DNA of 31,119 bases from assembly GCA_017694255.1 (NCBI GenBank), contig JADINC010000025.1, positions 1 through 31,119 on the forward strand. Direction: 5' to 3'. Below the pieces are notes generated by a model. The model was not told where the DNA came from. It did not search any database and saw nothing but the letters and a program-made list of their open reading frames with translations. This document shows, one piece after another, positions 7,669 through 14,838 of the stretch; position 1 is the stretch's first letter; each line of letters starts with the position of its first letter. The translations under genes and the position numbers were made by a program. Source of the DNA: Candidatus Enterousia avistercoris (GTDB lineage Bacteria > Pseudomonadota > Alphaproteobacteria > Rs-D84).

Positions 7669-8208
7669 ATGCAAAATACATATATTAACCCCAAAATAAT
7701 GCTGAAACAATTGACGGGTAATTCAAAAAATTATCAAAAATTTATAAAAATCTTGCCACATGATGGATTTTGCACATTAAATAAAGATGACTTTAAAGTC
7801 ATGATGAAAATTATTCGTGACGAGCCAGATAAAAAATTGCGCAAAATATATTTTTCACTGGTATTAGATAAACTGTTTGCCGCTGGATGGGGATGGTATG
7901 GTCGTTTAGGACAAAGTTTGTCTGCAATGCGCGATATAAAATATGCGTATCAATTGCCAGAAAAAACGCGCGCGGACGCATTGGCTGTTTTACGATTGAT
8001 AAAAAGCATGCATCTGGAATTACGATACAGCCCCAGTTATATGGGAATAATAAATCACTATATCCGCGATTTTGGTGGCAATACAATGGAACAACCACAG
8101 ATAAAAAAAGAAAAATTCGAAATTGTCACGAAAAAATTACAGATGGGTGAAAAACTGCCACGAAAAATAAAAAAGCAAGTTAAACAACAATTACAAAAAC
8201 AAAGATAA
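7669..8208 (+). CDS. Hypothetical protein, 179 residues
   Basis: Not recognised. The ATG at 7669 follows a CAGGAG ribosome site and replaces a longer frame that starts at 7609. The protein has no signal peptide and is probably all-helical. It has a Lys-rich, highly basic C-terminus (residues 139-179), which could bind nucleic acid or ribosomes, though nothing proves this. It is transcribed between murG and ftsW against both and ends in a bidirectional terminator at 8207-8234. This cuts what is a continuous mur operon in many bacteria. Confidence 0.65.
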   Translation: MQNTYINPKIMLKQLTGNSKNYQKFIKILPHDGFCTLNKDDFKVMMKIIRDEPDKKLRKIYFSLVLDKLFAAGWGWYGRLGQSLSAMRDIKYAYQLPEKTRADALAVLRLIKSMHLELRYSPSYMGIINHYIRDFGGNTMEQPQIKKEKFEIVTKKLQMGEKLPRKIKKQVKQQLQKQR

Positions 8209-8235
8209 AAAAATCGGGCATTGCCCGATTTTTTA
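8207..8235. terminator. Bidirectional terminator between the 7669 gene and ftsW
   Basis: Stem ATCGGGC (8213-8219) with GCCCGAT (8223-8229), loop ATT, with an A-run before and a T-run after. It therefore works for both converging genes; ftsW ends inside it. Confidence 0.85.
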
Positions 8236-9372
8236 TTTCCATTTATCTTCACGCACAATCGCCAGCACCATTCCAAACAGCAAACAAAAGCCAACAAACG
8301 AACTGCCCCCGTATGAAATAAACGGCAGTGTCATGCCCTTTGGCGCGAACAAGTGCAATGTTGACATCAGATTAATACAAACCTGGGTTCCAAATAATGC
8401 GGCAGCACCACCAGTTGCATACATTACAAATTTATCCCGGGCAGACGCCGCATCCATTATCAGCCGACGCAATACACTGAATAAAACAAACAACAATGCA
8501 CAGGCAACAATTGCCCCCCAATCTTCGGCAATGGCGGCAAATATAAAATCAGTATGCGAATCTGGCAATGACTGTTTTACAAACGCTTCGTCCCCACTGC
8601 CCAACAGGCCGCCATGTTGAATTGATTGTATTGATTGACGAACCTGGTACGTATCGCCACTGCCCGTGGCAAAGGCCATAATTCGGTTGTGTACGTGCGG
8701 CATTGTAAAAAATGCAAACAACAAAACCAGTCCAACCAGCCCGCCCAGCACAGGCACCACAATCCACGGCAATCCCGCCATAAACATCATTGCACACAAA
8801 ACAGCAAAATATAAAATCGCCGTCCCCAGGTCCGGATGACGCAATATTATACAAAATGCCGGAACAAACACACCCAGATATGGCCACCAGCTGGTCCACT
8901 TCATCCGCCACGCATCGCGATTAAAGAAAATATTATCGCCGTATGTATCACGCATCTTGGCCAAGAACCACGCCGTTAACATAATAAAACCGGGCTTCAT
9001 TATATCCGATGGCATAACATTAAATGGACCAATAGATACAAAACGCGCCGAACCTTTGATATAATGTGGCGCAACCAATGTTATCAACAGCAAAAACAAA
9101 CATACCGCCACGTTTAACCATGATATGCGCAGAACCCATTTCTTGTTCAACATACTGGCCACAAACATAGTTGCCAGACCAATAAAGTAAAACGGCAATG
9201 CCTTGACAATAAAAAAGTACCACGGTTCGCCAATACGTCCCGCCGCTGCATGCCCCGCCGATATCATAAACTGGGCCCCAGCAAATACCAGCAATAAAAC
9301 CAGCCACAATAATTTGCGATCTATTTCAAAATACCAACTGGTTAACTTGCTTTCTTCGGTTCGTTTAAACAT
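8233..9372 (-). CDS. ftsW: SEDS peptidoglycan glycosyltransferase FtsW
   Basis: A polytopic inner-membrane protein that polymerises lipid II at the division septum with a partner class B PBP. The 379-residue protein has about ten hydrophobic segments and the SEDS marks KGSARFVSIGPFNVMPSDIMKP (106-127), LPDSHTDFIFAAIAEDWG and PFISYGGSS near the C-terminus. RodA is the alternative; the position between mraY and murG favours FtsW. No good ribosome site precedes the ATG, and a TGATATAAT element ends only nine bases upstream, so the transcript may be leaderless. murD, which usually lies between mraY and ftsW, is not here. Confidence 0.92.
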   Translation of the reverse strand: MFKRTEESKLTSWYFEIDRKLLWLVLLLVFAGAQFMISAGHAAAGRIGEPWYFFIVKALPFYFIGLATMFVASMLNKKWVLRISWLNVAVCLFLLLITLVAPHYIKGSARFVSIGPFNVMPSDIMKPGFIMLTAWFLAKMRDTYGDNIFFNRDAWRMKWTSWWPYLGVFVPAFCIILRHPDLGTAILYFAVLCAMMFMAGLPWIVVPVLGGLVGLVLLFAFFTMPHVHNRIMAFATGSGDTYQVRQSIQSIQHGGLLGSGDEAFVKQSLPDSHTDFIFAAIAEDWGAIVACALLFVLFSVLRRLIMDAASARDKFVMYATGGAAALFGTQVCINLMSTLHLFAPKGMTLPFISYGGSSFVGFCLLFGMVLAIVREDKWK

Positions 9373-9381
9373 TTCGTGCGT

Positions 9382-9390
9382 ATTATATCA
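9382..9390 (-). promoter_or_regulatory. Extended -10 nine bases ahead of ftsW
   Basis: TGATATAAT on the minus strand, with TATAAT ending nine bases before the ATG. Transcription would then start at or within about two bases of the start codon. A second possible -10, TGATAGTAT, lies at 9407-9415 beside the TTACAGTGATA motif shared with murG, so a leadered transcript is also possible. Confidence 0.45.
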
Positions 9391-9431
9391 TCTTTGTTTG
9401 TGAAAATATACTATCACTGTAAAAATTTATT

Positions 9432-9457
9432 AAAAAGGCCCCATGCGGGGCCAAATC
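9432..9457 (-). terminator. mraY terminator
   Basis: Read on the minus strand, GGCCCC-GCAT-GGGGCC (9452-9437) is followed by TTTTTA. It starts seven bases after the mraY stop, which separates mraY transcription from ftsW. Confidence 0.8.
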
Positions 9458-9458
9458 T

Positions 9459-10547
9459 TTATGCAAACTTTAATAAAACCAACGCTAATCCAGAAAACAA
9501 AATTGATGCAATGAAAAATCTGTCAACAATCTTTGTTTCTGGCCACCCCAGTTCTTCAAAATGATGATGCAATGGCGCACGCAAAAATACACGGCGCCCC
9601 GTACCAGTTATCTTGCGCGATGCTTTGAAATACATCGTCTGGATAAACGAAGACAACAGTATCAGTACCATCATGCCCGCAGCAATCGCCATGATTATTT
9701 CTGATTTTAACAACATGGCGACCGTACCCATAAATCCGCCCAATGCCAATGACCCAACATCGCCCATAAATATGGATGCCGGTTTCGCATTAAACCACAA
9801 GAACCCCAGCACCGCACCAAACGCCGCCCCCAGTACCGCATACAGGCCACTGGCCCCAGGCAAAAACATAACCGTGTCCATAAAACCGATACGCGTCGCA
9901 CCATACAGCGCCACAACCAGTACAACCAGTACAGGCATATACAATTTCGCCAACATGCCATCCAGACCATCTGTGATATTTGTGGCGTTCGCACTGCCGG
10001 CGATGACAAAGTATGCAAACACATAATACAACAACCCCAATTGCCATGTAATGCCGAACGGCAAAGCCAATGATAATTCAGGAATATACAGCGGTATTGT
10101 TTTATTTATCAGATATGCCAATATAACAACACATACCGCTTCGGCCACCAGACGCGTTGATGGTGATAAACCATTGGCGGCCTTGGCCGATTGGGATGAA
10201 ACTTTCTTGTAATCATCAATAAAACCAATTATACCAAACATCACCAACGACAACAGCGCAATCCAACCCGTTGGATTTGATGGCGGCATAAATAACAGAC
10301 TGGGGATTAAAATAGCCGAAATCAATAACAATCCGCCCATCGTTGGGGTGCCAGATTTCTTACGATGTGATTCTGGGACATTTTCACTGATTGGTTGACC
10401 ACGCTTTTGCCAACGATGCATTGCACGTATAAACGGCCGCCCAAAAAACAGCATGATTAAAAACGCCAATCCAAATGCCGCAGCAAACTGGGTCCAACCA
10501 CTGGCAAAAAAAGTTGCGCCATGCGACAGAAAAAAAGATGTCAGCAT
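9459..10547 (-). CDS. mraY: Phospho-MurNAc-pentapeptide transferase
   Basis: Makes lipid I by moving phospho-MurNAc-pentapeptide from UDP onto undecaprenyl phosphate at the inner membrane. The 362-residue protein has ten or so membrane segments, KKSGTPTMGG (63-72), the catalytic-site segment NATNITDGLDGM, and HHHFEELGW near the end. All are standard for MraY, as is the length. An ideal AAGGAGA ribosome site precedes the ATG. It has its own promoter overlapping the end of the upstream gene and its own terminator, so it appears to be monocistronic rather than part of a dcw operon. Confidence 0.98.
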   Translation of the reverse strand: MLTSFFLSHGATFFASGWTQFAAAFGLAFLIMLFFGRPFIRAMHRWQKRGQPISENVPESHRKKSGTPTMGGLLLISAILIPSLLFMPPSNPTGWIALLSLVMFGIIGFIDDYKKVSSQSAKAANGLSPSTRLVAEAVCVVILAYLINKTIPLYIPELSLALPFGITWQLGLLYYVFAYFVIAGSANATNITDGLDGMLAKLYMPVLVVLVVALYGATRIGFMDTVMFLPGASGLYAVLGAAFGAVLGFLWFNAKPASIFMGDVGSLALGGFMGTVAMLLKSEIIMAIAAGMMVLILLSSFIQTMYFKASRKITGTGRRVFLRAPLHHHFEELGWPETKIVDRFFIASILFSGLALVLLKFA

Positions 10548-10571
10548 AAAAATCTCCTTCTTATGCTGAAC

Positions 10572-10600
10572 ATTTTATCACATAAATTATACAATGCCAA
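10572..10600 (-). promoter_or_regulatory. Putative mraY promoter
   Basis: TTGGCA (10595-10600), a spacer of exactly 17 bases, and TAAAAT (10572-10577) on the minus strand. A TATAAT also lies within the spacer. The ribosome site AAGGAGA follows. Confidence 0.55.
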
Positions 10601-10602
10601 AA

Positions 10603-10896
10603 TTATTTAACCGTGCACTCAATCGGCGCATCGTCATTTAAAAACATTGTCCAATCATGGCCCTGGTTCCACAGTGTTACAACCGTATCATTTAATTCGC
10701 CGACATACCGCGCGCCAGACGCTGATATCGCATGATTTAATGTCATTGTATCGCCATTTATAACCGCCGTTAACGTTTCGCCATCAGACGACATATTCAA
10801 CGCAACTTCGTACCCGCCACAAACAATTACATTATTTTCAGATTCGCACGCCGCCAATGCCATGCATAACGCCGCGCCATATAACATTCTTTTCAT
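10603..10896 (-). CDS. mliC: MliC/PliC-type lysozyme inhibitor lipoprotein
   Basis: Expected to sit in the outer membrane facing the periplasm and block host c-type lysozyme. The 97-residue precursor has a lipoprotein signal with lipobox LAAC (Cys17), then a small beta domain with Cys26 and Cys94 placed for the family disulfide. The diagnostic segment is ISASGARYVGE (57-67), followed by a TLWNQGHDWTMFLND region like the W-x-KG-x-A strand of MliC. The start follows a GGGGGAT ribosome site, and a TATAAT at 10924-10929 suggests its own promoter. It sits between PBP1a and MraY, so peptidoglycan synthesis and protection are adjacent. The family call is from motif memory, not a search. Confidence 0.78.
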   Translation of the reverse strand: MKRMLYGAALCMALAACESENNVIVCGGYEVALNMSSDGETLTAVINGDTMTLNHAISASGARYVGELNDTVVTLWNQGHDWTMFLNDDAPIECTVK

Positions 10897-10953
10897 CGCA
10901 ATCCCCCATTAATTAATATTGGGATTATAACATATTTTTATGGAAAATGTTAA

Positions 10954-13002
10954 TTAAAATACACCGCCAACCGCCGGCCCAGATTCACGTGCCGCACGTT
11001 GTGGGGCCGGGTTTGGATGCTGGCCGGGCTTAAACGCTTCGGTTATTATTGTACCATTTGGATCTTCGGCGGCGGCCACCCCAGTACGCCGATTTACCCG
11101 GACAAATGTTAACCCATCAGGGACAGAAAACGGCTGGTTCTTGGCATTGGCCAATGCGGTTTTCATAAAGTCAGCAAACACACGTGCGGCCATATGACTG
11201 CCGGCGCCACGACCCAATGGGCGCGGGGTATCAAATCCCAAATATACACCTGCAATCAAATTTTTGGAAAATCCGACAAACCATATATCTTTGACATCGT
11301 TTGTTGTACCTGTTTTTCCCGCAATTGTGTGCCCCGGGACACGCGCCTGGCGCCCAGTACCACGTTCAACCGTGCCCTGTAAAATGGATACCATTTGATA
11401 CAGGCTTTGTGGATCCGACAATGGTTCTGATTCTGCCATTTTTTCTGGCGGCAATAAATCAGGTTGCCATTCAATAAATTCTGGGCCAGCACCGCCCAAA
11501 ACACGACCATATCTGTCTTCGATATAATCGACCAGTTTTGGCTGAATCACGCGGCCGCCGTTAACAAACGCCGAATACCCCAACACCAACCGTTCCAGCG
11601 TCGTTTCCCCAGATCCCAATGCCAGCGATAAATTTATGTTTTCCAATTCCTGGGGATAAACACCGAAACGTTGTGCAACCTCTATGGCGTTTTCAACACC
11701 TAATGTTTGCACCAAACGTACCGCGGGAACATTGCGCGATGTTTCCAACGCCAGACGCAACGGAACATCGCCCAAGAATTTCTTGTCGTAATTTTCAGGC
11801 TTCCACAATGTATTATTTTCACGCCAACCAACAATCGGTGCATCCAGTATTAATGCCTGGGGCGACATTCCACGTTCCAATGCCGCCAGATATACAAATG
11901 GCTTAATAGTACTGCCAATTTGGCGCATAGCCTGGGTTGCACGATTAAATGAACTTTCAGCAAAATCACGCCCACCCGACATTGCCAAAATTCGTCCAGT
12001 GTGCGGATTCATCGCGATTATTGCGCCCTGTAATTTTGGTTCGTCAGAACCGCGAATTGAATTATATTGATCCAATTCTTTGTTCAATGCCGCCGTTGCT
12101 GCACGCTGTAATTCAGGCACAATGGTTGTTTTTATATACAACCCTTCGTTATACAGGGTTTCACGCCCCAATGTTTCCAGTAATTGACGGCGAACATCTT
12201 CGGCAAAATATTGAAATTCGGGGGCCATTTGCGCGGTAAAACCACTGTTTATATTCAGCGGCTCTGCCGCCGCGGCATCGGCCGCGGATTGGGTTATATA
12301 GCCTTCTTCGACCATGCGACGCAGAACATAATTACGACGTTCAACCGCACGATCACGGTTATTGGGTGCCTTTGGCAAAGATGCCAAAAACGCACATTCT
12401 GATAATGTTAATTCAGATACAGGCTTGTTAAAATACATCAATGCCGCCGAACCAACGCCATATGCGCGCGCGCCCAAGAATATCTGGTTTAAATACAGGG
12501 TCATAATATGCTGTTTTGAAAAGGTGCGTTCCAAACGCATGGCCAGTATTGCTTCTTTAATTTTGCGCGATATAGTACGTTCGGATGTTAAAAAGAAATT
12601 CTTGGCAACCTGTTGCGTGATGGTCGACGCCCCAGAAAAGCGCGCATCAAACCCCATCAGGCGCAAACCATTATTCACCGCCGCACGGGCAATGCCCTGG
12701 ATATCAATTCCGGGATGCGTCCAGAAATTTTGATCTTCGGCGGCAACAAACGCATTTACCAGCTGCGATGGCATATCAGCGAAATCAATAAAAACACGGC
12801 GTTCTTCGGCGTATTCTATCAGTAAACTGCCGTCCGATGCATACAACCGGGTCGCAACCGGTGGCGCATATGTCGCCAATTTTTTATAGTCTGGTAAATC
12901 ATTGCCATAAATCAGCAATAATACCGCCAACGCCGCAATAGACAGCGTAAAGCACCAAAATAAAATATTCAGAAAAATACGTAATATTTTTTTGAATTTC
13001 AT
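10954..13002 (-). CDS. mrcA: Penicillin-binding protein 1A (class A PBP)
   Basis: A bifunctional peptidoglycan glycosyltransferase and transpeptidase anchored in the inner membrane by one N-terminal helix (about residues 8-32). The GT51 domain shows EDQNFWTHPGID with catalytic Glu89 and STITQQVAKNFFL (126-138). The transpeptidase domain has STIK (364-367, catalytic Ser364), SRN (422-424) and KTGT (563-566). At 682 residues it is shorter than E. coli PBP1a (about 850) and probably lacks the large inserted domain between the two activities. The tail is low-complexity. A TTGCAA/TAAGAT promoter pair with a 17-base spacer lies at 13013-13041. Confidence 0.95.
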   Translation of the reverse strand: MKFKKILRIFLNILFWCFTLSIAALAVLLLIYGNDLPDYKKLATYAPPVATRLYASDGSLLIEYAEERRVFIDFADMPSQLVNAFVAAEDQNFWTHPGIDIQGIARAAVNNGLRLMGFDARFSGASTITQQVAKNFFLTSERTISRKIKEAILAMRLERTFSKQHIMTLYLNQIFLGARAYGVGSAALMYFNKPVSELTLSECAFLASLPKAPNNRDRAVERRNYVLRRMVEEGYITQSAADAAAAEPLNINSGFTAQMAPEFQYFAEDVRRQLLETLGRETLYNEGLYIKTTIVPELQRAATAALNKELDQYNSIRGSDEPKLQGAIIAMNPHTGRILAMSGGRDFAESSFNRATQAMRQIGSTIKPFVYLAALERGMSPQALILDAPIVGWRENNTLWKPENYDKKFLGDVPLRLALETSRNVPAVRLVQTLGVENAIEVAQRFGVYPQELENINLSLALGSGETTLERLVLGYSAFVNGGRVIQPKLVDYIEDRYGRVLGGAGPEFIEWQPDLLPPEKMAESEPLSDPQSLYQMVSILQGTVERGTGRQARVPGHTIAGKTGTTNDVKDIWFVGFSKNLIAGVYLGFDTPRPLGRGAGSHMAARVFADFMKTALANAKNQPFSVPDGLTFVRVNRRTGVAAAEDPNGTIITEAFKPGQHPNPAPQRAARESGPAVGGVF

Positions 13003-13012
13003 GTCTTGGTAA

Positions 13013-13041
13013 ATCTTAGGATATTTGTTTCAAGTTTGCAA
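13013..13041 (-). promoter_or_regulatory. Putative promoter for the PBP1a gene
   Basis: TTGCAA (13036-13041), a 17-base spacer, TAAGAT (13013-13018) on the minus strand, just 10 bases before the ATG. The leader would be only a few bases long and no strong ribosome site is seen. Confidence 0.35.
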
Positions 13042-13081
13042 GTTTTGTTGTTTATTTTGTGGAAATATATTTATTTTTTGT

Positions 13082-13227
13082 TATAATGCGTTTCGTTGAA
13101 ATGCACTGGGTGCATTCTGAATGACCCGGATTAAATATGTGTAGATATATGTTTCTCTCTCCTGAAAAACATAAAATCCGCATCCGGGTCGCCAAAAAAA
13201 TAACCCCGCCATATGGCGGGATATTTT
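13082..13227 (+). ncRNA. Candidate small RNA with its own promoter and terminator
   Basis: A stand-alone plus-strand unit lies between the divergent PBP1a gene and the convergent IMPase-like gene. A TATAAT box at 13082-13087 places the transcript start near 13094. Hairpin 1 is AATGCAC-TGG-GTGCATT (13100-13116). Hairpin 2 has a perfect nine-base stem GACCCGGAT / ATCCGGGTC (13123-13131 with 13182-13190). It encloses an inner hairpin TATGTTT / AAACATA (13148-13154 with 13167-13173) whose loop reads CTCTCTCCTGAA. A poly-T terminator closes the unit. It encodes no sensible protein. I do not recognise it as 4.5S, 6S, RNase P, tmRNA or tRNA. The C/U-rich loop is of the kind that pairs with Shine-Dalgarno sequences. 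Confidence 0.5.
13194..13227. terminator. Bidirectional terminator
   Basis: CCCGCC-ATAT-GGCGGG (13205-13220), flanked by AAAAAAATAA before and ATATTTTTT after. It can end both the candidate small RNA and the IMPase-like gene on the opposite strand. Confidence 0.85.
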
Positions 13228-13932
13228 TTATAATTCTATTTTTCCGTTTGTGGCAACTAAATCCACGTCCATGGTGATTTTCCCGCCCGCTTCGCGGACC
13301 AATAAATCACCCGCGGCAATTTCAGCAAAATCCAACGGGTCGGAAACAAATGCGTCAAATTTTCCAGATGCAACCCATGCCAAATCCAGCGCCGAGCACC
13401 CAGTACGACGCGCATCACCAATCATCTGGCGATTATCAGACGTATTATATGCAATTGTTAAATCCGCAGCATCAGATAAATTCGAAACACGCGTGCGGGC
13501 CGAATGATACGCCGAAAATACATATGAACCACGCCCTGATTCGGCATAATACAGACGTTCATCAATCGGCGAATAAACCAATGCAATCTTTGTTTCATCA
13601 CCCGAACGCAATGCCAAAGAAATCGCAAAATGCGGGTTGGCACGGACAAAATTTGACGCCCCAGATAACGCCAACACAAATTCATCGCGACCATCACCCG
13701 CGTGCGAAACGTTCGGCGTTAACAGACCCGCCGATGGGCGAACCAATAACAAATCAGATAATATGCTTTCTTCGATGCGGGCGGCAGCCTTTTTTACAAA
13801 ATCACGGGCGCCACGTAATGATTGCTGTAAGTTTTCAACTTCGCCAAAATCATGGCGCAAACCAGTGGCTGTCCGCTGTAACGCCATGAACATTTTATTC
13901 AGTTCAATCGAACCCTTGATCAACAATTCCAT
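13228..13932 (-). CDS. Inositol monophosphatase-like protein lacking metal ligands
   Basis: The 234-residue protein is recognisably of the IMPase/SuhB fold: RTGCSALDLAWVASGKFDAF (177-196), AAGDLLVREAGG (206-217), and a SxNF-type strand at 87-95. The key residues are missing. The DPIDGTTNF motif reads LALSGASNF, the WDxAAG aspartate is replaced in AEIAAG, and the upstream GEE is not visible. It is thus unlikely to be a Mg-dependent phosphatase and may have a structural or regulatory role; E. coli SuhB itself has a role in ribosome and RNA polymerase function. The start is the ATG at 13932 after GGGGTGG. The gene follows rpmE by 27 bases, probably in one operon. Confidence 0.75.
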   Translation of the reverse strand: MELLIKGSIELNKMFMALQRTATGLRHDFGEVENLQQSLRGARDFVKKAAARIEESILSDLLLVRPSAGLLTPNVSHAGDGRDEFVLALSGASNFVRANPHFAISLALRSGDETKIALVYSPIDERLYYAESGRGSYVFSAYHSARTRVSNLSDAADLTIAYNTSDNRQMIGDARRTGCSALDLAWVASGKFDAFVSDPLDFAEIAAGDLLVREAGGKITMDVDLVATNGKIEL

Positions 13933-13959
13933 TTTGCCACCCCACAAAATGCACTGATA

Positions 13960-14175
13960 TTACAAATCGAATCCAGCAAATTTGTTTTTGAACTTTGTTG
14001 CACGTTGGCCTTTTTCAGCCGCATTGCTGCGCTGGCCCGTCCAGGCCGAATGATTCAAATTGTCCGTAGACAAGACCAAATCTTTCTTGACCGATGAAAA
14101 CATTTGAATTGTTTTGCCATCCGTTCTGGTAACGTTAATTGGAAAATATTCTGGATGAATACCTTTTTTCATCAT
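13960..14175 (-). CDS. rpmE: Ribosomal protein bL31
   Basis: A small 50S protein bridging to the 30S head. The 71 residues show MKKGIHPEYFPINV, TDGKTIQMFSS and HSAWTGQR near the middle, then FKNKFAGF at the end, all typical. There are no zinc-binding cysteines, so it is the Cys-free form. Two tandem ATG codons (14175 and 14172) follow an AAAAGGG ribosome site; either could be used. It leads an operon with the IMPase-like gene. Confidence 0.93.
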   Translation of the reverse strand: MMKKGIHPEYFPINVTRTDGKTIQMFSSVKKDLVLSTDNLNHSAWTGQRSNAAEKGQRATKFKNKFAGFDL

Positions 14176-14209
14176 TTTACCCTTTTATTAAATTCTATAA
14201 AGCCACGAA

Positions 14210-14237
14210 ATTATACAAGTATTTTTACAGAAATCAA
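14210..14237 (-). promoter_or_regulatory. Putative rpmE promoter
   Basis: TTGATT (14232-14237), a 16-base spacer, and TATAAT (14210-14215) preceded by TTG on the minus strand. It sits about 35 bases ahead of the rpmE start. Confidence 0.55.
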
Positions 14238-14251
14238 GCAATATTCGCACA

Positions 14252-14770
14252 TTAATAACGACCGATACAACCCAAATATGAATTGCCGGTCGATTCCAAT
14301 ATGTTTACAAATTGGCTTTGGCTGCGTCCGGAAAACAGCGCCAATATAGTCCCCGCGTCTGTTGCCAACATATCTGCAACCGTTGCAATCCCCGAATTCA
14401 TTTTCTTGAAAAAACCGCTGGCTGGGTATATTTCCGCCGCCAACAGTTGATTTTTTCCACGCGCCCCGCGCGAAGATACGTTATGTTCGTTTTCTATGAC
14501 CATTAATTGACATTCTGGGGATATAATTAGTTTGTCTGTAACAATCGCAACACCACCCAATAATTCACCCCACCAGCCGGTCGATTCGCAAAATACAGGA
14601 TAATACACCGTGGCATTAGGATTTTTTTCCATAATGTCCGCCAAGTCAAAATCGCCCGTCAAAACATCTGGCATAACGCCGGTGATGTTGTTTATAACCT
14701 TGCGCGATAATTGGTAATCATTATCAGCGGTTGTTTTGCGTGGCCAGTAAAGAATCGGAAACTGCTTCAT
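14252..14770 (-). CDS. Hypothetical protein, 172 residues
   Basis: Not recognised. It has no signal peptide or membrane segment. Two stretches look like buried strands (GGVAIVTDKLIIS near 71-83 and GTILALFSG near 140-148), and the C-terminus ends GNSYLGCIGRY. No ribosome site is visible, but a TGATATAAT element ends eight bases before the ATG, so the message may be leaderless. It lies downstream of the minus-strand VirB6-like gene with 68 bases between, a stretch that has no clear terminator, so some read-through is possible. Function unknown. Confidence 0.6.
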   Translation of the reverse strand: MKQFPILYWPRKTTADNDYQLSRKVINNITGVMPDVLTGDFDLADIMEKNPNATVYYPVFCESTGWWGELLGGVAIVTDKLIISPECQLMVIENEHNVSSRGARGKNQLLAAEIYPASGFFKKMNSGIATVADMLATDAGTILALFSGRSQSQFVNILESTGNSYLGCIGRY

Positions 14771-14778
14771 TGCTATGA

Positions 14779-14787
14779 ATTATATCA
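14779..14787 (-). promoter_or_regulatory. Extended -10 eight bases before the 14770 gene
   Basis: TGATATAAT on the minus strand with eight bases between TATAAT and ATG. This is the same arrangement as at ftsW and the minus-strand VirB6-like gene. Confidence 0.45.
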
Positions 14788-14838
14788 GATTCGGTTTATA
14801 TAAAAAAGGGGGGCATGTTAAATAAAGCACTTGATTTT

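Noticed and set aside
13123..13193. tRNA-like unit (nine-base stem followed by GCCA)
   Set aside because: There is no T-arm GTTC consensus, no anticodon arm of the right size, and no D-arm. The stem is better read as a hairpin in a small RNA.
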